NCBI GenBank assembly: GCA_942493245.1
Contig: OW818685.1
Span: 3,782,001-3,846,000 of the forward strand
Length of the DNA stretch: 64,000 nucleotides
Origin: DAOPYU01 sp942493245
Lineage (GTDB): Bacteria; Sumerlaeota; Sumerlaeia; UBA8349
Direction: 5' to 3'
Made by a program: the position numbers and the translations under genes. Positions within the stretch are counted from its first letter, which is position 1. Each line of letters begins with the position of its first letter. This document shows, piece by piece, positions 27,031-36,139 of this stretch. The notes under the pieces were generated by a model that saw nothing but the letters and a program-made list of their open reading frames with translations, was not told where the DNA came from and made no database searches.

Positions 27031-30000
27031 ATGCAATGTACCCACCCGCGTTATGTCACGAAGTCCGATTCCAGTATCATTTCGTCTGGAGAGAAGCCCC
27101 GCCCCAAAGCCGCTTTCGTTCGCGGGTACAGAATCCCCTCCTTGATTCTTGCATTTTGTCTGAGCCTCACTTGGACCGGCGCCGCCCACGCCCAGACGGC
27201 CGTCGCCCCCATGGTGGGGGACGGCCTGACCACCGCCACGGCCTTCCAGATCACCGAACTGGGCCACCTCGTCTGGCTCGGAGAACGCGCCGAGGCCAAC
27301 GAAACATCCGGAACCTATTACCTCCTGATGAACGACCTCGACGCCTCGGCCACGGCGACCTGGAACGACGCGGGGACCACGACCTACACCCTGGAAGGGT
27401 TCCGCCCGATCGGAACTTTGCCACCCGACTCTTACTCTCCCGACACGACTTCTTTCCGGGGTATTTTCGACGGGAACGGAAAGAAGATCACGGGGCTGAC
27501 CATCCGTCGCATCGGAATGAATGGGGTGGGGTTGTTTTCCTGTGTGGGTGTTGAAGGGAAAGTCCGGAACCTGACCCTGGAAAATGGGGCGGTGAGCGGA
27601 ACCTCGCTTGTGGGTGGACTGACGGGGCAGAATCTGGGGTCTATTACGGACTGTACTGTCGGAGGCTCTGTTACGGGCGAGGAGAACATTGGGGGGGTGG
27701 TCGGAGGCAATGGCGGCAGTGGGGCGATTCGGAATGTAACCTCCTCGGTCGCGGTGGTGGGAACAGCTTTGGCAACAAGGAAGGAATATGTCCCCATTGG
27801 GGGAATGGCCGGGAGAAACGACGGGGGAACGATGGCCCACTGTACCGCCAGCGGTCCGGTGACGGGTCTGGATGACAACAACGACACGGGGGGCCTGGTG
27901 GGGTACAACGCAGAAAAGGGTGTTGTGACCGATTGTGCGGCGTCGGGAGAGGTGGCGAGTTCGGGTCAAAGTTCCTGGAGTGGAGGCCTGGTGGGATACA
28001 ATGCCCCCGAATCTTCCATTCTCAACAGCAGCGCCACCGGTCCGGTAACGGGCACACAAGATGTTGGGGGGCTGGTGGGGGGAACTGAAGGTGTCGTTAT
28101 GTACAGTTTTGCCACGGGGCGAGTGACTGGTTCAAACCCGGACGGCTTTTCCCAAGTCGGTGGTTTGGCGGCGGGGAATAGCGGTTTGATCGCTTATTGC
28201 TATTCTACCGGTGTGGTGAAGAGTTCAAACTCCAGTGGATCTGCTGGTGGATTGCTCGGATTCAACTGCGGTCAGGTCGAAAAGTGCTTTGCCACCGGTT
28301 TGGTGACTTGTCAGAAAATGAACTTCTTTGATCTACCAACAGCGGGTGGATTAGTTGGGCGTTCGTTGGGATATGATTGGCTTCCCCCCGCATCTCTGAC
28401 TGACTGTTATGCGGCAGGTGATGTGGAGGCCATCGGTTTACTCTACGATGCGGGAGGTTTGATTGGACTCAGTGAAGGAACTGCCATAAAGAATTGCTAT
28501 TCCAGGGGTGTTGTCCTGTGCCAGTCCTCCAGCAAGGTAGCTGTCGAATTCAATGGGGGGGATCTGGTCGGATCAAATCTCACCCCGGGGGCTTTTGATT
28601 CCTGTTACTGGAACGAAGAAACGTCCGATTGGTTGCCTCCTGTGGATACGGATAGTTTGAAGGGAGGGGAAGGAAAGTCACTCGCGGAACTGAAGCGTCA
28701 GGCGACGTTTTCCGGGTGGGATTTCACGACGGTCTGGGGGATCGCCGAGGGACAAAGCACCCCGTACCTCCGTTTTGCGCCGCCCCCGTTCCGTCTGAAT
28801 GTGACGGTTGAGGAACCGGTTTCGGTCGCGCTCGACCCCGCCGGTGGGGTGTACGCGCCGGGAACGAAAGTCTCGCTGACAGTAACTCCGGACTCCGGTT
28901 ACCATTTTGCGGGATGGAACGGTCCGGTGGCCGACCGCACAACGGCCACGACCACGCTGGTCATGGATTCCGACAAGAACCTGACCGTCCGTTTCCTCCG
29001 GGGTTACGAAATTCGAACTCTGGCCGAGTTGCAGGCCGTGGCCACCACCGGCGACCGGACCGGGTATTATCGCCTGATGAACGACCTGGACGCCTCGGAC
29101 ACGGTGAACTGGAACGACGCGAGGACAACGGAAGGACTCCGGGAAGGATTCCTTCCCATCGGGTCATATTCCGTTCCCGACACCACCTCCTTCCAGGGAG
29201 TGTTCGACGGGAATGGGAAAACGATCGCCGGTCTGACCCTCAACCGACCCGAGATGGATCAAGTCGGACTGATCGGGTGTCTGGGCCTGGGAGGAGAAAT
29301 CTGGAACCTGACGCTCGAAGACGTCTCGGTGACCGGCTCGCAGGATGTGGGAGGGCTGGTCGGAACCAACCTTGGCCGGGTGACGAATGGCCGTGTCTCC
29401 GGGGCGGTGAACGGGGTCCATGCGGTGGGTGGGCTGGTCGGATGGAACGGTGGCATCCTTCTCAACGCTTCCGCAAGCGGTTTTGTGACGGCGACCAGCG
29501 CCGACTCGCTCGCTTCAGCCACCGGCGGCCTGGCCGGGATGAATCAGGGGGGCGGATTGGTCAAAAACTGTTTCGCCACGACCACGGTGACCGGTAACGG
29601 GCTGGGGTTGGAAACCGGAGGGCTGGTGGGAAGGAATGAGGACTACGCCCGCATCACCCGGAGCTTTGCCACGGGTTCTGTTGTGGGCCGGGGAGGTGTT
29701 GGCGGCTTAGTGGGCTATAACTCCGACTATTCCGCCATCTGGAAATGCTTCGCCACGGGTTCGGTGACGGGTCAATACGAAACGGGGGGATTGGTGGGAT
29801 ACAATGCCTGGTATGCGCAGATCCACGATTGTTTTGCCTCTGGCCCGGTGACAGGAAACGAAGTCGTGGGTGGCCTGGCGGGAACGAATCGTGATGATGC
29901 AACGATTCGGAATAGCTTTGCCTCCGGTCTGGTCACGGGTGGTTTGGATACGGGCGGGTTGGTCGGTTCTCGCGCGTACGATGTGATCTCGGCCTGTTAC

Positions 30001-33000
30001 TGGGACGTGGAAACGACCAGCCGGACCACACCGGCGGGTACGGGCGCGGTGGGGAAAACTACCTCCGAAATGAAACGGCTGGCGACCTTCCAACCCGGCG
30101 GCGGAACACGGGCGACCGATTGGAACTTTGCCTCCATCTGGAAAATCGTCGAAGGGAAGAGTTATCCCTACCTGCGGTCCACTCCCCCACCGTTCCACCT
30201 GATCCTCACGGTGGATGGAACGGGATCGCTCACGTTGAACCCGTCCGGTAATCAGATTCTTGCTCCCGGTGGTGTGGCCGATTATAGCACGGCAACCACG
30301 GTGACCCTGACGGCTCAGCCCGCCGTGGGCCATCATTTCGCCGGCTGGACCGGCCCGGTCACCGACCCAGCCCATGCCGTTACCTCAATCTTCGTGGATG
30401 CGAACAAGAGTGTGTCGGTACATTTTTCGCTCGATCAATACCCGTTAACGGTTCAGGCCGAGCACGGCTCCGTGACAAAATCACCCGATCAGGCCACCTA
30501 CACCTACGGAACCACGGTCACCCTGACCGCCACACCGGACACCGGGTATCATTTCACCGGGTGGACGGGCGGGGTGACCGATCCCGCGTCCGTTTCCACC
30601 ACGATCCTCATGGATGGACCGACAAGCGTAACCGCGAACTTTGCGATCAACAAATACGCATTGACGGTCGTGTCCGAACATGGCGCCGTCTCGAAATCGC
30701 CCGATCTGACGACGCATCCCCACGGAACCACGGTCACGCTGACCGCCACACCCGACACCGGGTATCATTTCACCGGATGGACGGGCGGGGTGACCGATCC
30801 CGCGTCCGTTTCCACCACGGTCCTCATGGACGGGCCAAAGAACGTGACAGCCAACTTCGCGATCAACGAATACGCATTGACGGTCGTGTCCGAACATGGC
30901 GCCGTCTCGAAATCGCCCGATCGGACGATGTATCCCCACGGAACGACAGTGACCTTGGCCGCCACACCGGACACCGGGTATCATTTCACCGGGTGGACGG
31001 GCGGGGTGACCGATCCCGCGTCCGTTTCCACCACGGTCCTCATGGATGGACCGACATGCGTAACCGCGAACTTTGCGATCAACGAATACGCATTGGCGGT
31101 CGCGTCCGAACATGGCTCCGTCTCGAAATCGCCCGATCTGACGAAGTATCCCCACGGAACCACGGTCACGCTGACCGCCACACCGGACACCGGGTATCAT
31201 TTCACCGGGTGGACGGGCGGACCGGTCGCCGATCCGGAGGCGGTTGTCACGACGATTTTTATCACCGGCGATACGAGCGTGACGGCGCACTTCGAACCGA
31301 ACACGTATGCTCTGACGGTCGTCACGGCGCACGGCTCGGTGACGAAGTCGCCCGACCTGGCGGCGTATCTCTACGGCACCACCGTCACCCTGACCGCCAC
31401 GCCTGAAGCAGGGTATCACTTTGCGGACTGGACGGGACCGGTGGCCGATCCGACAGCCGCTTCCACTACACTGATCGTAACAGGCGACACAACCGTCACG
31501 GCTCGATTCCTTCGTAGCCACGAAATCCGGACCTTGGACGAACTTCAGACTCTGACTTCGGCAGTACCGGGCGAATATTACATCCTGATGAATGACATTA
31601 ACGCCTCGGCCACGGCGAACTGGAACGACGCAGGGACCTCCGAAACCGACCTTCTGGAAGGATTTCGTCCCATCGGAACCTATTCCTGGCCCGACACAAC
31701 CTCTTTCCGGGCGATTTTCAATGGAAACGGAAAGAAAATCACCGGCTTGACGATCAACCGTCCAGCCAGAGGCGATATTGGGTTGTTTGGCGCTCTCGGT
31801 AAAGGAGGGGAAATCCGAAACCTGACACTCGAAAGGGGACGGATGGCGGGAACCACACGTGTCGGGGGATTGGTGGGAACAAATGCTGGCGGAATCGTTT
31901 CAAATTGTTCCGCGGATGTTCAGGTTACAGGAGATCTGGACGTGGGAGGATTGGTCGGGAGCAATCGGGGAAAATTGACACTCTGTTCCGCCACGGGTTT
32001 AATCACGGGGAACCTGAATGTAGGGGGGCTGTCGGGTGAGCACATGACGGGAATCATTTCCGATTGTTCTGCGACGGCTTCGGTTATGGCAATGGGCGAT
32101 TCCGGTGGATTGATTGGACTTAGCGGTTTTGGGGGAATCGTCATGAATTCCTTTGCAACGGGCGATGTGGTGGGAACGGGCCAGTATCTGAGTTCGAACA
32201 ACTCATTCGGCGGCCTGATTGGATATACAGTGTCCGATGGGAAAATCGGATACTGTTATGCAACCGGGAATGTAACGGGGCAGGGACAGAAGGGACAAAC
32301 CCTTTATATGGGGGGGCTGATTGGTTGCAATGGTGACAATACCATTAACAATTGTTTTGCCACGGGTTCCATTACCTGTACGCAAGGCGAGTCGGTGATT
32401 CTTGGCGGATTGGTAGGATATGTTCCCTTTACCAAGATCTCGAAATGCTTTGCCTCTGGTCGAATTACCTGCGCCAATACAAAATGGCCTACTCTCGGAG
32501 GATTGGTCGGTAGTTGTCAGGGAATAATCACCGCCTGTTACTGGGACAAGGAAGCGACGAGCCAGACCACCTCGGCGGGTAGCGATGTCAGTTTCGGCAA
32601 AACCACCGCCGAGATGAAACAGAAGGCGACCTTCCAGCCAGGCGGGGGGACGGGAGCCACCGACTGGGATTTCACGTCCGTCTGGGGGATCTTCGAGGGA
32701 GAGACCTACCCCTTCCTGCGGGCGGTGGCGCCGCTGCACCGCCTGAGCGTCGCGGTCGAGGGAGCGGGGACGGTGGCGGTCAGTCCATCGGGAACCTTCT
32801 TTGCGGAAGGGACCGAGGTCACGCTGACCGCCACACCGGACGCGGAGTACCGGTTCGCGGGATGGACGGGGGAAGTGGCCGATCACGAGGCCGCCTCCAC
32901 GACGCTGGTCGTGACCGGCGACACGACCGTCACGGCGCGTTTCTTGCGCAGCTACGAAATCCGGACCCTGGCCGAACTCCAGGCCATCGCCACGGGGGAT

Positions 33001-34569
33001 CTGGAAGGCTATTACCTCCTGATGAACGACATAGACGCGTCGGTCACCGCGACCTGGAACGACGCGGGGACGGACACGAGCGTTCTGGAAGGGTTCCGTC
33101 CCATTGGGGCTTATTCCGATTCCAGCCCTGACATGACCTCCTTCCGGGGCGTCTTCGAGGGGAACGGGAAAAAGGTTTCCGGTCTGACAATCAACCGGCC
33201 CAAAATGGATTACGTCGGCTTGTTCGGGATGATCGGGAAATACGGCAGGGTCCAGAACCTGACGCTGGAGAATGGGCGGGTCTCGATCGAGGGGAAGTCG
33301 GCGGGTGGAATACTGGCGGGTGGGAGCAATGGCCGGGTTGAAAATTGTTCGGCCTCCGGTTGGGTTTCTCATGCCGGTGCTTCGATGGGGTTCATGACAG
33401 GTTCCGCCATTGCCGGGGGATTGGTGGGTAACAACAGGCCTTCGGGCTTCCTCTCCGATTGTTCGACAAGCGTCACGGTTGTCTCGCCCGCAACAGGAGG
33501 CCGGACAACAGTGGTCCCCAGGCTTGGAGGGTTGGTGGGAATTAACTCCGGTCAACTGGTCCGGTGTTTTGCGTCCGGACCGGTGAGTGGAAGACTGGCC
33601 GGCGGATTGGTCGGACAGAACTCCGGCTCAGTCGAGCGATGCTTCGCCACGGGCGTTGTGACGGGTATAAGGGGTTTGACTGGACCATCGGTTGACGAGT
33701 CGGAGTGCGGCGGATTGATCTCGAACAATGTGGGCCGGGTGACCGAGAGTTTTGCAACGGGGCGGGTTGTCACGAATGGAAACGGAGAAGATTCTCCAAT
33801 TAGTGGAGGATTGATTGGGCGCAGTTGGCAAAACGCCCTGGTTCAAAACTGTTTCGCGACGGGAGCGGTGACGGGGACGGCTTCAAGTGGGGGTGGACTG
33901 GTCGGGTATTGTATGGACAATACCGTGGTTCAAAACTGTTTCGCCACGGGAACGGTAACAGGAGCGACCGCCGGTGCGGGTGGATTGATTGGCTTCTGTG
34001 TTGGCAATTCCGTGAAGGTTCAATGCTGTTACGCAACAGGTGCGGTGACCGCGCCCGCTTTGCATGCCGGTGGGTTGATCGGTTACGGTGAGCCAATCGG
34101 GGGAGTCACCGCCTGTTACTGGGACGTGGAAACGACAGGCCAAACCACCTCTGCAGGTGGAACGGGGGTGGTCGGGAAAACCTCCGCCGAGATGAAACAG
34201 AAGGCCACCTTCCAGCCGGGTGGGGGGACAGGCGCCACTGACTGGGACTTCACGTCCGTCTGGGGGATCTTTGAGGGAGAGACGTACCCCTTCCTGCGGA
34301 CGGTGGCGCCGTTGTGCCGCTTGAGCGTCGCGGTCGAGGGAGCGGGCACGGTGGCGGTCAGTCCGTCGGGAAGCTTCTTTGCGGAGGGGACCGAGGTCAC
34401 GCTGACCGCCCGGCCCGCCGCCGGGTCGCGGTTCGTGCGGTGGACGGGCGACGTGCCGGTGGGCGCCGCGGGCCGGAACCCGCTGAAGTTCACGATTCAG
34501 AAAGACACCTCGCTCACGGTCCGGTTCGAGCCAGCGGGTTCCCAACCGGCGATGTGGGTGGTGCGGTAG
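27031..34569 (+). CDS. giant exported GLUG/InlB-B-repeat protein 2
   Basis: A 2512-residue paralogue of the upstream protein. Its signal peptide (SLILAFCLSLTWTGAAHA) is followed by the same QTAVAPMVGDGL opening. Four GLUG modules (nt about 27200-28780, 29000-30185, 31520-32715, 32950-34290) alternate with InlB-B-like domains. Between modules 2 and 3 lies a tandem array of such domains, five of them 216-219 bp long and nearly identical (30439-31521). The predicted fold is a chain of beta-solenoids joined by beta-grasp-like spacers, suited to an extended surface fibre or adhesin. The last roughly 110 residues are almost identical to those of protein 1, suggesting recent duplication or gene conversion. 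No sorting signal is seen at the C-terminus. The ATG at 27031 has AAGGAG 13 bp upstream; a GTG at 26965 is in frame. It is probably co-transcribed with protein 1. Confidence 0.85.
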   Translation: MQCTHPRYVTKSDSSIISSGEKPRPKAAFVRGYRIPSLILAFCLSLTWTGAAHAQTAVAPMVGDGLTTATAFQITELGHLVWLGERAEANETSGTYYLLMNDLDASATATWNDAGTTTYTLEGFRPIGTLPPDSYSPDTTSFRGIFDGNGKKITGLTIRRIGMNGVGLFSCVGVEGKVRNLTLENGAVSGTSLVGGLTGQNLGSITDCTVGGSVTGEENIGGVVGGNGGSGAIRNVTSSVAVVGTALATRKEYVPIGGMAGRNDGGTMAHCTASGPVTGLDDNNDTGGLVGYNAEKGVVTDCAASGEVASSGQSSWSGGLVGYNAPESSILNSSATGPVTGTQDVGGLVGGTEGVVMYSFATGRVTGSNPDGFSQVGGLAAGNSGLIAYCYSTGVVKSSNSSGSAGGLLGFNCGQVEKCFATGLVTCQKMNFFDLPTAGGLVGRSLGYDWLPPASLTDCYAAGDVEAIGLLYDAGGLIGLSEGTAIKNCYSRGVVLCQSSSKVAVEFNGGDLVGSNLTPGAFDSCYWNEETSDWLPPVDTDSLKGGEGKSLAELKRQATFSGWDFTTVWGIAEGQSTPYLRFAPPPFRLNVTVEEPVSVALDPAGGVYAPGTKVSLTVTPDSGYHFAGWNGPVADRTTATTTLVMDSDKNLTVRFLRGYEIRTLAELQAVATTGDRTGYYRLMNDLDASDTVNWNDARTTEGLREGFLPIGSYSVPDTTSFQGVFDGNGKTIAGLTLNRPEMDQVGLIGCLGLGGEIWNLTLEDVSVTGSQDVGGLVGTNLGRVTNGRVSGAVNGVHAVGGLVGWNGGILLNASASGFVTATSADSLASATGGLAGMNQGGGLVKNCFATTTVTGNGLGLETGGLVGRNEDYARITRSFATGSVVGRGGVGGLVGYNSDYSAIWKCFATGSVTGQYETGGLVGYNAWYAQIHDCFASGPVTGNEVVGGLAGTNRDDATIRNSFASGLVTGGLDTGGLVGSRAYDVISACYWDVETTSRTTPAGTGAVGKTTSEMKRLATFQPGGGTRATDWNFASIWKIVEGKSYPYLRSTPPPFHLILTVDGTGSLTLNPSGNQILAPGGVADYSTATTVTLTAQPAVGHHFAGWTGPVTDPAHAVTSIFVDANKSVSVHFSLDQYPLTVQAEHGSVTKSPDQATYTYGTTVTLTATPDTGYHFTGWTGGVTDPASVSTTILMDGPTSVTANFAINKYALTVVSEHGAVSKSPDLTTHPHGTTVTLTATPDTGYHFTGWTGGVTDPASVSTTVLMDGPKNVTANFAINEYALTVVSEHGAVSKSPDRTMYPHGTTVTLAATPDTGYHFTGWTGGVTDPASVSTTVLMDGPTCVTANFAINEYALAVASEHGSVSKSPDLTKYPHGTTVTLTATPDTGYHFTGWTGGPVADPEAVVTTIFITGDTSVTAHFEPNTYALTVVTAHGSVTKSPDLAAYLYGTTVTLTATPEAGYHFADWTGPVADPTAASTTLIVTGDTTVTARFLRSHEIRTLDELQTLTSAVPGEYYILMNDINASATANWNDAGTSETDLLEGFRPIGTYSWPDTTSFRAIFNGNGKKITGLTINRPARGDIGLFGALGKGGEIRNLTLERGRMAGTTRVGGLVGTNAGGIVSNCSADVQVTGDLDVGGLVGSNRGKLTLCSATGLITGNLNVGGLSGEHMTGIISDCSATASVMAMGDSGGLIGLSGFGGIVMNSFATGDVVGTGQYLSSNNSFGGLIGYTVSDGKIGYCYATGNVTGQGQKGQTLYMGGLIGCNGDNTINNCFATGSITCTQGESVILGGLVGYVPFTKISKCFASGRITCANTKWPTLGGLVGSCQGIITACYWDKEATSQTTSAGSDVSFGKTTAEMKQKATFQPGGGTGATDWDFTSVWGIFEGETYPFLRAVAPLHRLSVAVEGAGTVAVSPSGTFFAEGTEVTLTATPDAEYRFAGWTGEVADHEAASTTLVVTGDTTVTARFLRSYEIRTLAELQAIATGDLEGYYLLMNDIDASVTATWNDAGTDTSVLEGFRPIGAYSDSSPDMTSFRGVFEGNGKKVSGLTINRPKMDYVGLFGMIGKYGRVQNLTLENGRVSIEGKSAGGILAGGSNGRVENCSASGWVSHAGASMGFMTGSAIAGGLVGNNRPSGFLSDCSTSVTVVSPATGGRTTVVPRLGGLVGINSGQLVRCFASGPVSGRLAGGLVGQNSGSVERCFATGVVTGIRGLTGPSVDESECGGLISNNVGRVTESFATGRVVTNGNGEDSPISGGLIGRSWQNALVQNCFATGAVTGTASSGGGLVGYCMDNTVVQNCFATGTVTGATAGAGGLIGFCVGNSVKVQCCYATGAVTAPALHAGGLIGYGEPIGGVTACYWDVETTGQTTSAGGTGVVGKTSAEMKQKATFQPGGGTGATDWDFTSVWGIFEGETYPFLRTVAPLCRLSVAVEGAGTVAVSPSGSFFAEGTEVTLTARPAAGSRFVRWTGDVPVGAAGRNPLKFTIQKDTSLTVRFEPAGSQPAMWVVR
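30439..31521 (+). repeat. tandem 216-bp coding repeats (5 units)
   Basis: Unit starts at 30439, 30655, 30871, 31087 and 31306. Each encodes about 72 residues beginning Y(A/P)LTV and containing GYHFTGWTGGVTDP. The first four units are nearly identical at the nucleotide level; the last two diverge in their second halves (PVADP, TGDT). Confidence 0.92.
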
Positions 34570-34598
34570 GGATCAATGGATAATTGACAATCCTGAAT

Positions 34599-34674
34599 AC
34601 CGCAGTTGAAACGCCTGTCGTCCGGTTTTCTTTCAGGCGGGCGGGATGCCCGCCCGCCCAGAAAGGCCTTTTTC
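34599..34674 (+). repeat. dispersed palindromic repeat, copy C
   Basis: Matches copy A (9801-9878) along its length, including ACCGCAGTTGAAACGCC, CCGGTTTTCTTTCAG and the palindrome at 34636-34658, followed by CCCAGAAAGGCC. The 10-bp GC stem (GGCGGGCGGG/CCCGCCCGCC) lies 66 bp after the giant GLUG gene and may double as its terminator. Confidence 0.85.
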
Positions 34675-34699
34675 AAGGGAAGAATGGGGGCTCCGGGAA

Positions 34700-34719
34700 C
34701 GCCGATCTTCTGATCGGCG
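34700..34719. repeat. hairpin linked to palindromic repeat C
   Basis: CGCCGATC-TTCT-GATCGGCG, preceded by CCGGGAA. It is the counterpart of the hairpin at 9981-10000. Confidence 0.7.
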
Positions 34720-34975
34720 CGGAGAATATTCCACCCAGTCCTCATGGAGGAATGGGTCACGTACACGTATCAAAATTCTAACCGACAGGAACCCCGTCTA
34801 TTTTCAGGGCAGAGGGTGAAGGGATTTCGGTCATTTCTCCCCGCCTGACAAAGCGTCAAAACCTGTTTTCGTTTCAGCTGCTGTTTCAAGATAACCGAAA
34901 CAATCTGGCGGAGCGCCCCGGGTGGGGCTTTCGCCGAGACAGGCAGACACGGCATTCCCTGAAAAAACCGCTTTC

Positions 34976-35020
34976 AAAAGAAAACCGCCGGGTCGGCGCT
35001 CGAAAGCGCTCCCCGGCGGT
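34976..35020 (-). terminator. intrinsic terminator of the pseudopilin gene
   Basis: Outer arms AACCGCCGGG and CCCGGCGGTT enclose an inner GCGCT-CGAA-AGCGC stem. On the minus strand the hairpin is followed by TTCTTTTG. It lies 46 bp beyond the stop at 35067. Confidence 0.8.
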
Positions 35021-35066
35021 TCACATTTTTCCGGTCTTTCAGCAGAGCAGGCGCGTAGCCTGTTGG

Positions 35067-35729
35067 CTAATAGAATATTTCGCCGTAGTGCAACTTGTAG
35101 GTCGCCATGTTCTTCACCTGCACCGAACGCCAGATGTCGCCACGACTTTTTGTACCATTGGTCGCATCGTAAGAAACAGACTGACCCTTATTCAGTCTCC
35201 CCATCTCACTGTCTCGGTACCAGTCGCCATCCACGCCATCGGGGCCCGCGCTGAAGAACACGGTGTATTCCACATTGTTCGGCTGGGGTTCGAACGTATC
35301 GAATCCGAGCGGCATAACCTTGCTGAACGGATCCTTGGGCACGGAGTTCATGTAGGCGACCGGCGTCGTCAACGGCACAAAGGAACCGAACGTGTAGAAG
35401 GTTTCATAATCCGAGTCCGACCAACCGCCTTTTGCAAATTTCACATCGGGCGAAGATCCCGGATTTTCACGCGAGAAAGTCATCCCCCTGCGCGCAGCTG
35501 GTGTATCGGCATCATTGCAATCCGGAAAAATCTTGCCATTATCCACCTGATAAGTCGTGCAAGCGGTCAGCACGGTTTTCAAGTCTGCCTGCGCCCGCGA
35601 GAGTTTGGCCCGCGCCTGCGCTTCCATGAAGTTCGGAACCGCAATGGCCGCCAGAATCGCAATAATCGCCACCACGATCAGCAACTCGATCAAGGTAAAT
35701 CCCCTGTGTTTTACTTCTCCCTGCTTCAT
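35067..35729 (-). CDS. orphan type IV pilin/type II secretion pseudopilin
   Basis: A 220-residue pseudopilin. The class III prepilin signal is KHRGFTLIELLIVVAIIAIL: cleavage falls after Gly10, Phe becomes the N-methylated residue, and Glu5 of the mature protein is present. The hydrophobic helix is followed by a polar alpha-helix (EAQARAKLSRAQADLKTVLT) and a globular part with SAGPDGVDGDW, a GspG/H-like feature in PVC-type genomes. It would be processed by a PilD-type peptidase and incorporated in a pseudopilus or pilus. No other secretion or pilus gene lies in the window, so it is an orphan copy. GAAGGAGGGGAC lies just upstream of the ATG, and a terminator follows. Confidence 0.88.
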   Translation of the reverse strand: MKQGEVKHRGFTLIELLIVVAIIAILAAIAVPNFMEAQARAKLSRAQADLKTVLTACTTYQVDNGKIFPDCNDADTPAARRGMTFSRENPGSSPDVKFAKGGWSDSDYETFYTFGSFVPLTTPVAYMNSVPKDPFSKVMPLGFDTFEPQPNNVEYTVFFSAGPDGVDGDWYRDSEMGRLNKGQSVSYDATNGTKSRGDIWRSVQVKNMATYKLHYGEIFY

Positions 35730-36139
35730 AACTTGTCCCCTCCTTCAAAATTTCCCGCATCGTATCCCCATCGCCCCATGGTTCGACGAATCTCTTTCCC
35801 CTCGCAAGAGGGGGAAAGAGACATCTCCACAATATGTCAATAAATAGTAGCATTGAAAACTCACATTCGCAACCGAAAAACAGGGACAAAACGCGTTCAA
35901 AACCTTACTCGTGTAAAGAAAACCCCTTTAAAAACAGCGCTTGGCGGGACTCCATGAAAAATCGGTTTTCAGAGCGAAACCTTTCCACGTTCAGACGTCA
36001 GTTCCACTTATTTCAATTATCCAGAATCCGATTTTTCACCTTTCCCCCGCAGCCCCACTGCGATATGATCTGCCTGGAGTTTTCTGCGTTCCCGGTCGCG
36101 GTCTTTACAATGGGAGCGTTCCTCGGGGAAAGGAAAAAC
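35730..36139. other. divergent intergenic region
   Basis: 410 bp between the pseudopilin (-) and glycosyltransferase (+) genes, more AT-rich than its flanks. An open frame continuous with the downstream gene crosses it but has no hydrophobic or motif content. It presumably holds promoters for both genes; TATGAT at 36064-36069 is a possible -10. Confidence 0.4.

Larger units (their letters stand above)
34570..35066. other. intergenic region with repeat element and terminator
   Basis: It lies between the giant GLUG gene (+) and the pseudopilin gene (-). It contains palindromic repeat copy C, its associated hairpin, and the pseudopilin terminator. No gene is supported. Confidence 0.6.

Noticed and set aside
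30439..31521. CRISPR array
   Set aside because: The regular spacing comes from 216-bp coding repeats without short repeats and unique spacers; no cas genes are in the window.
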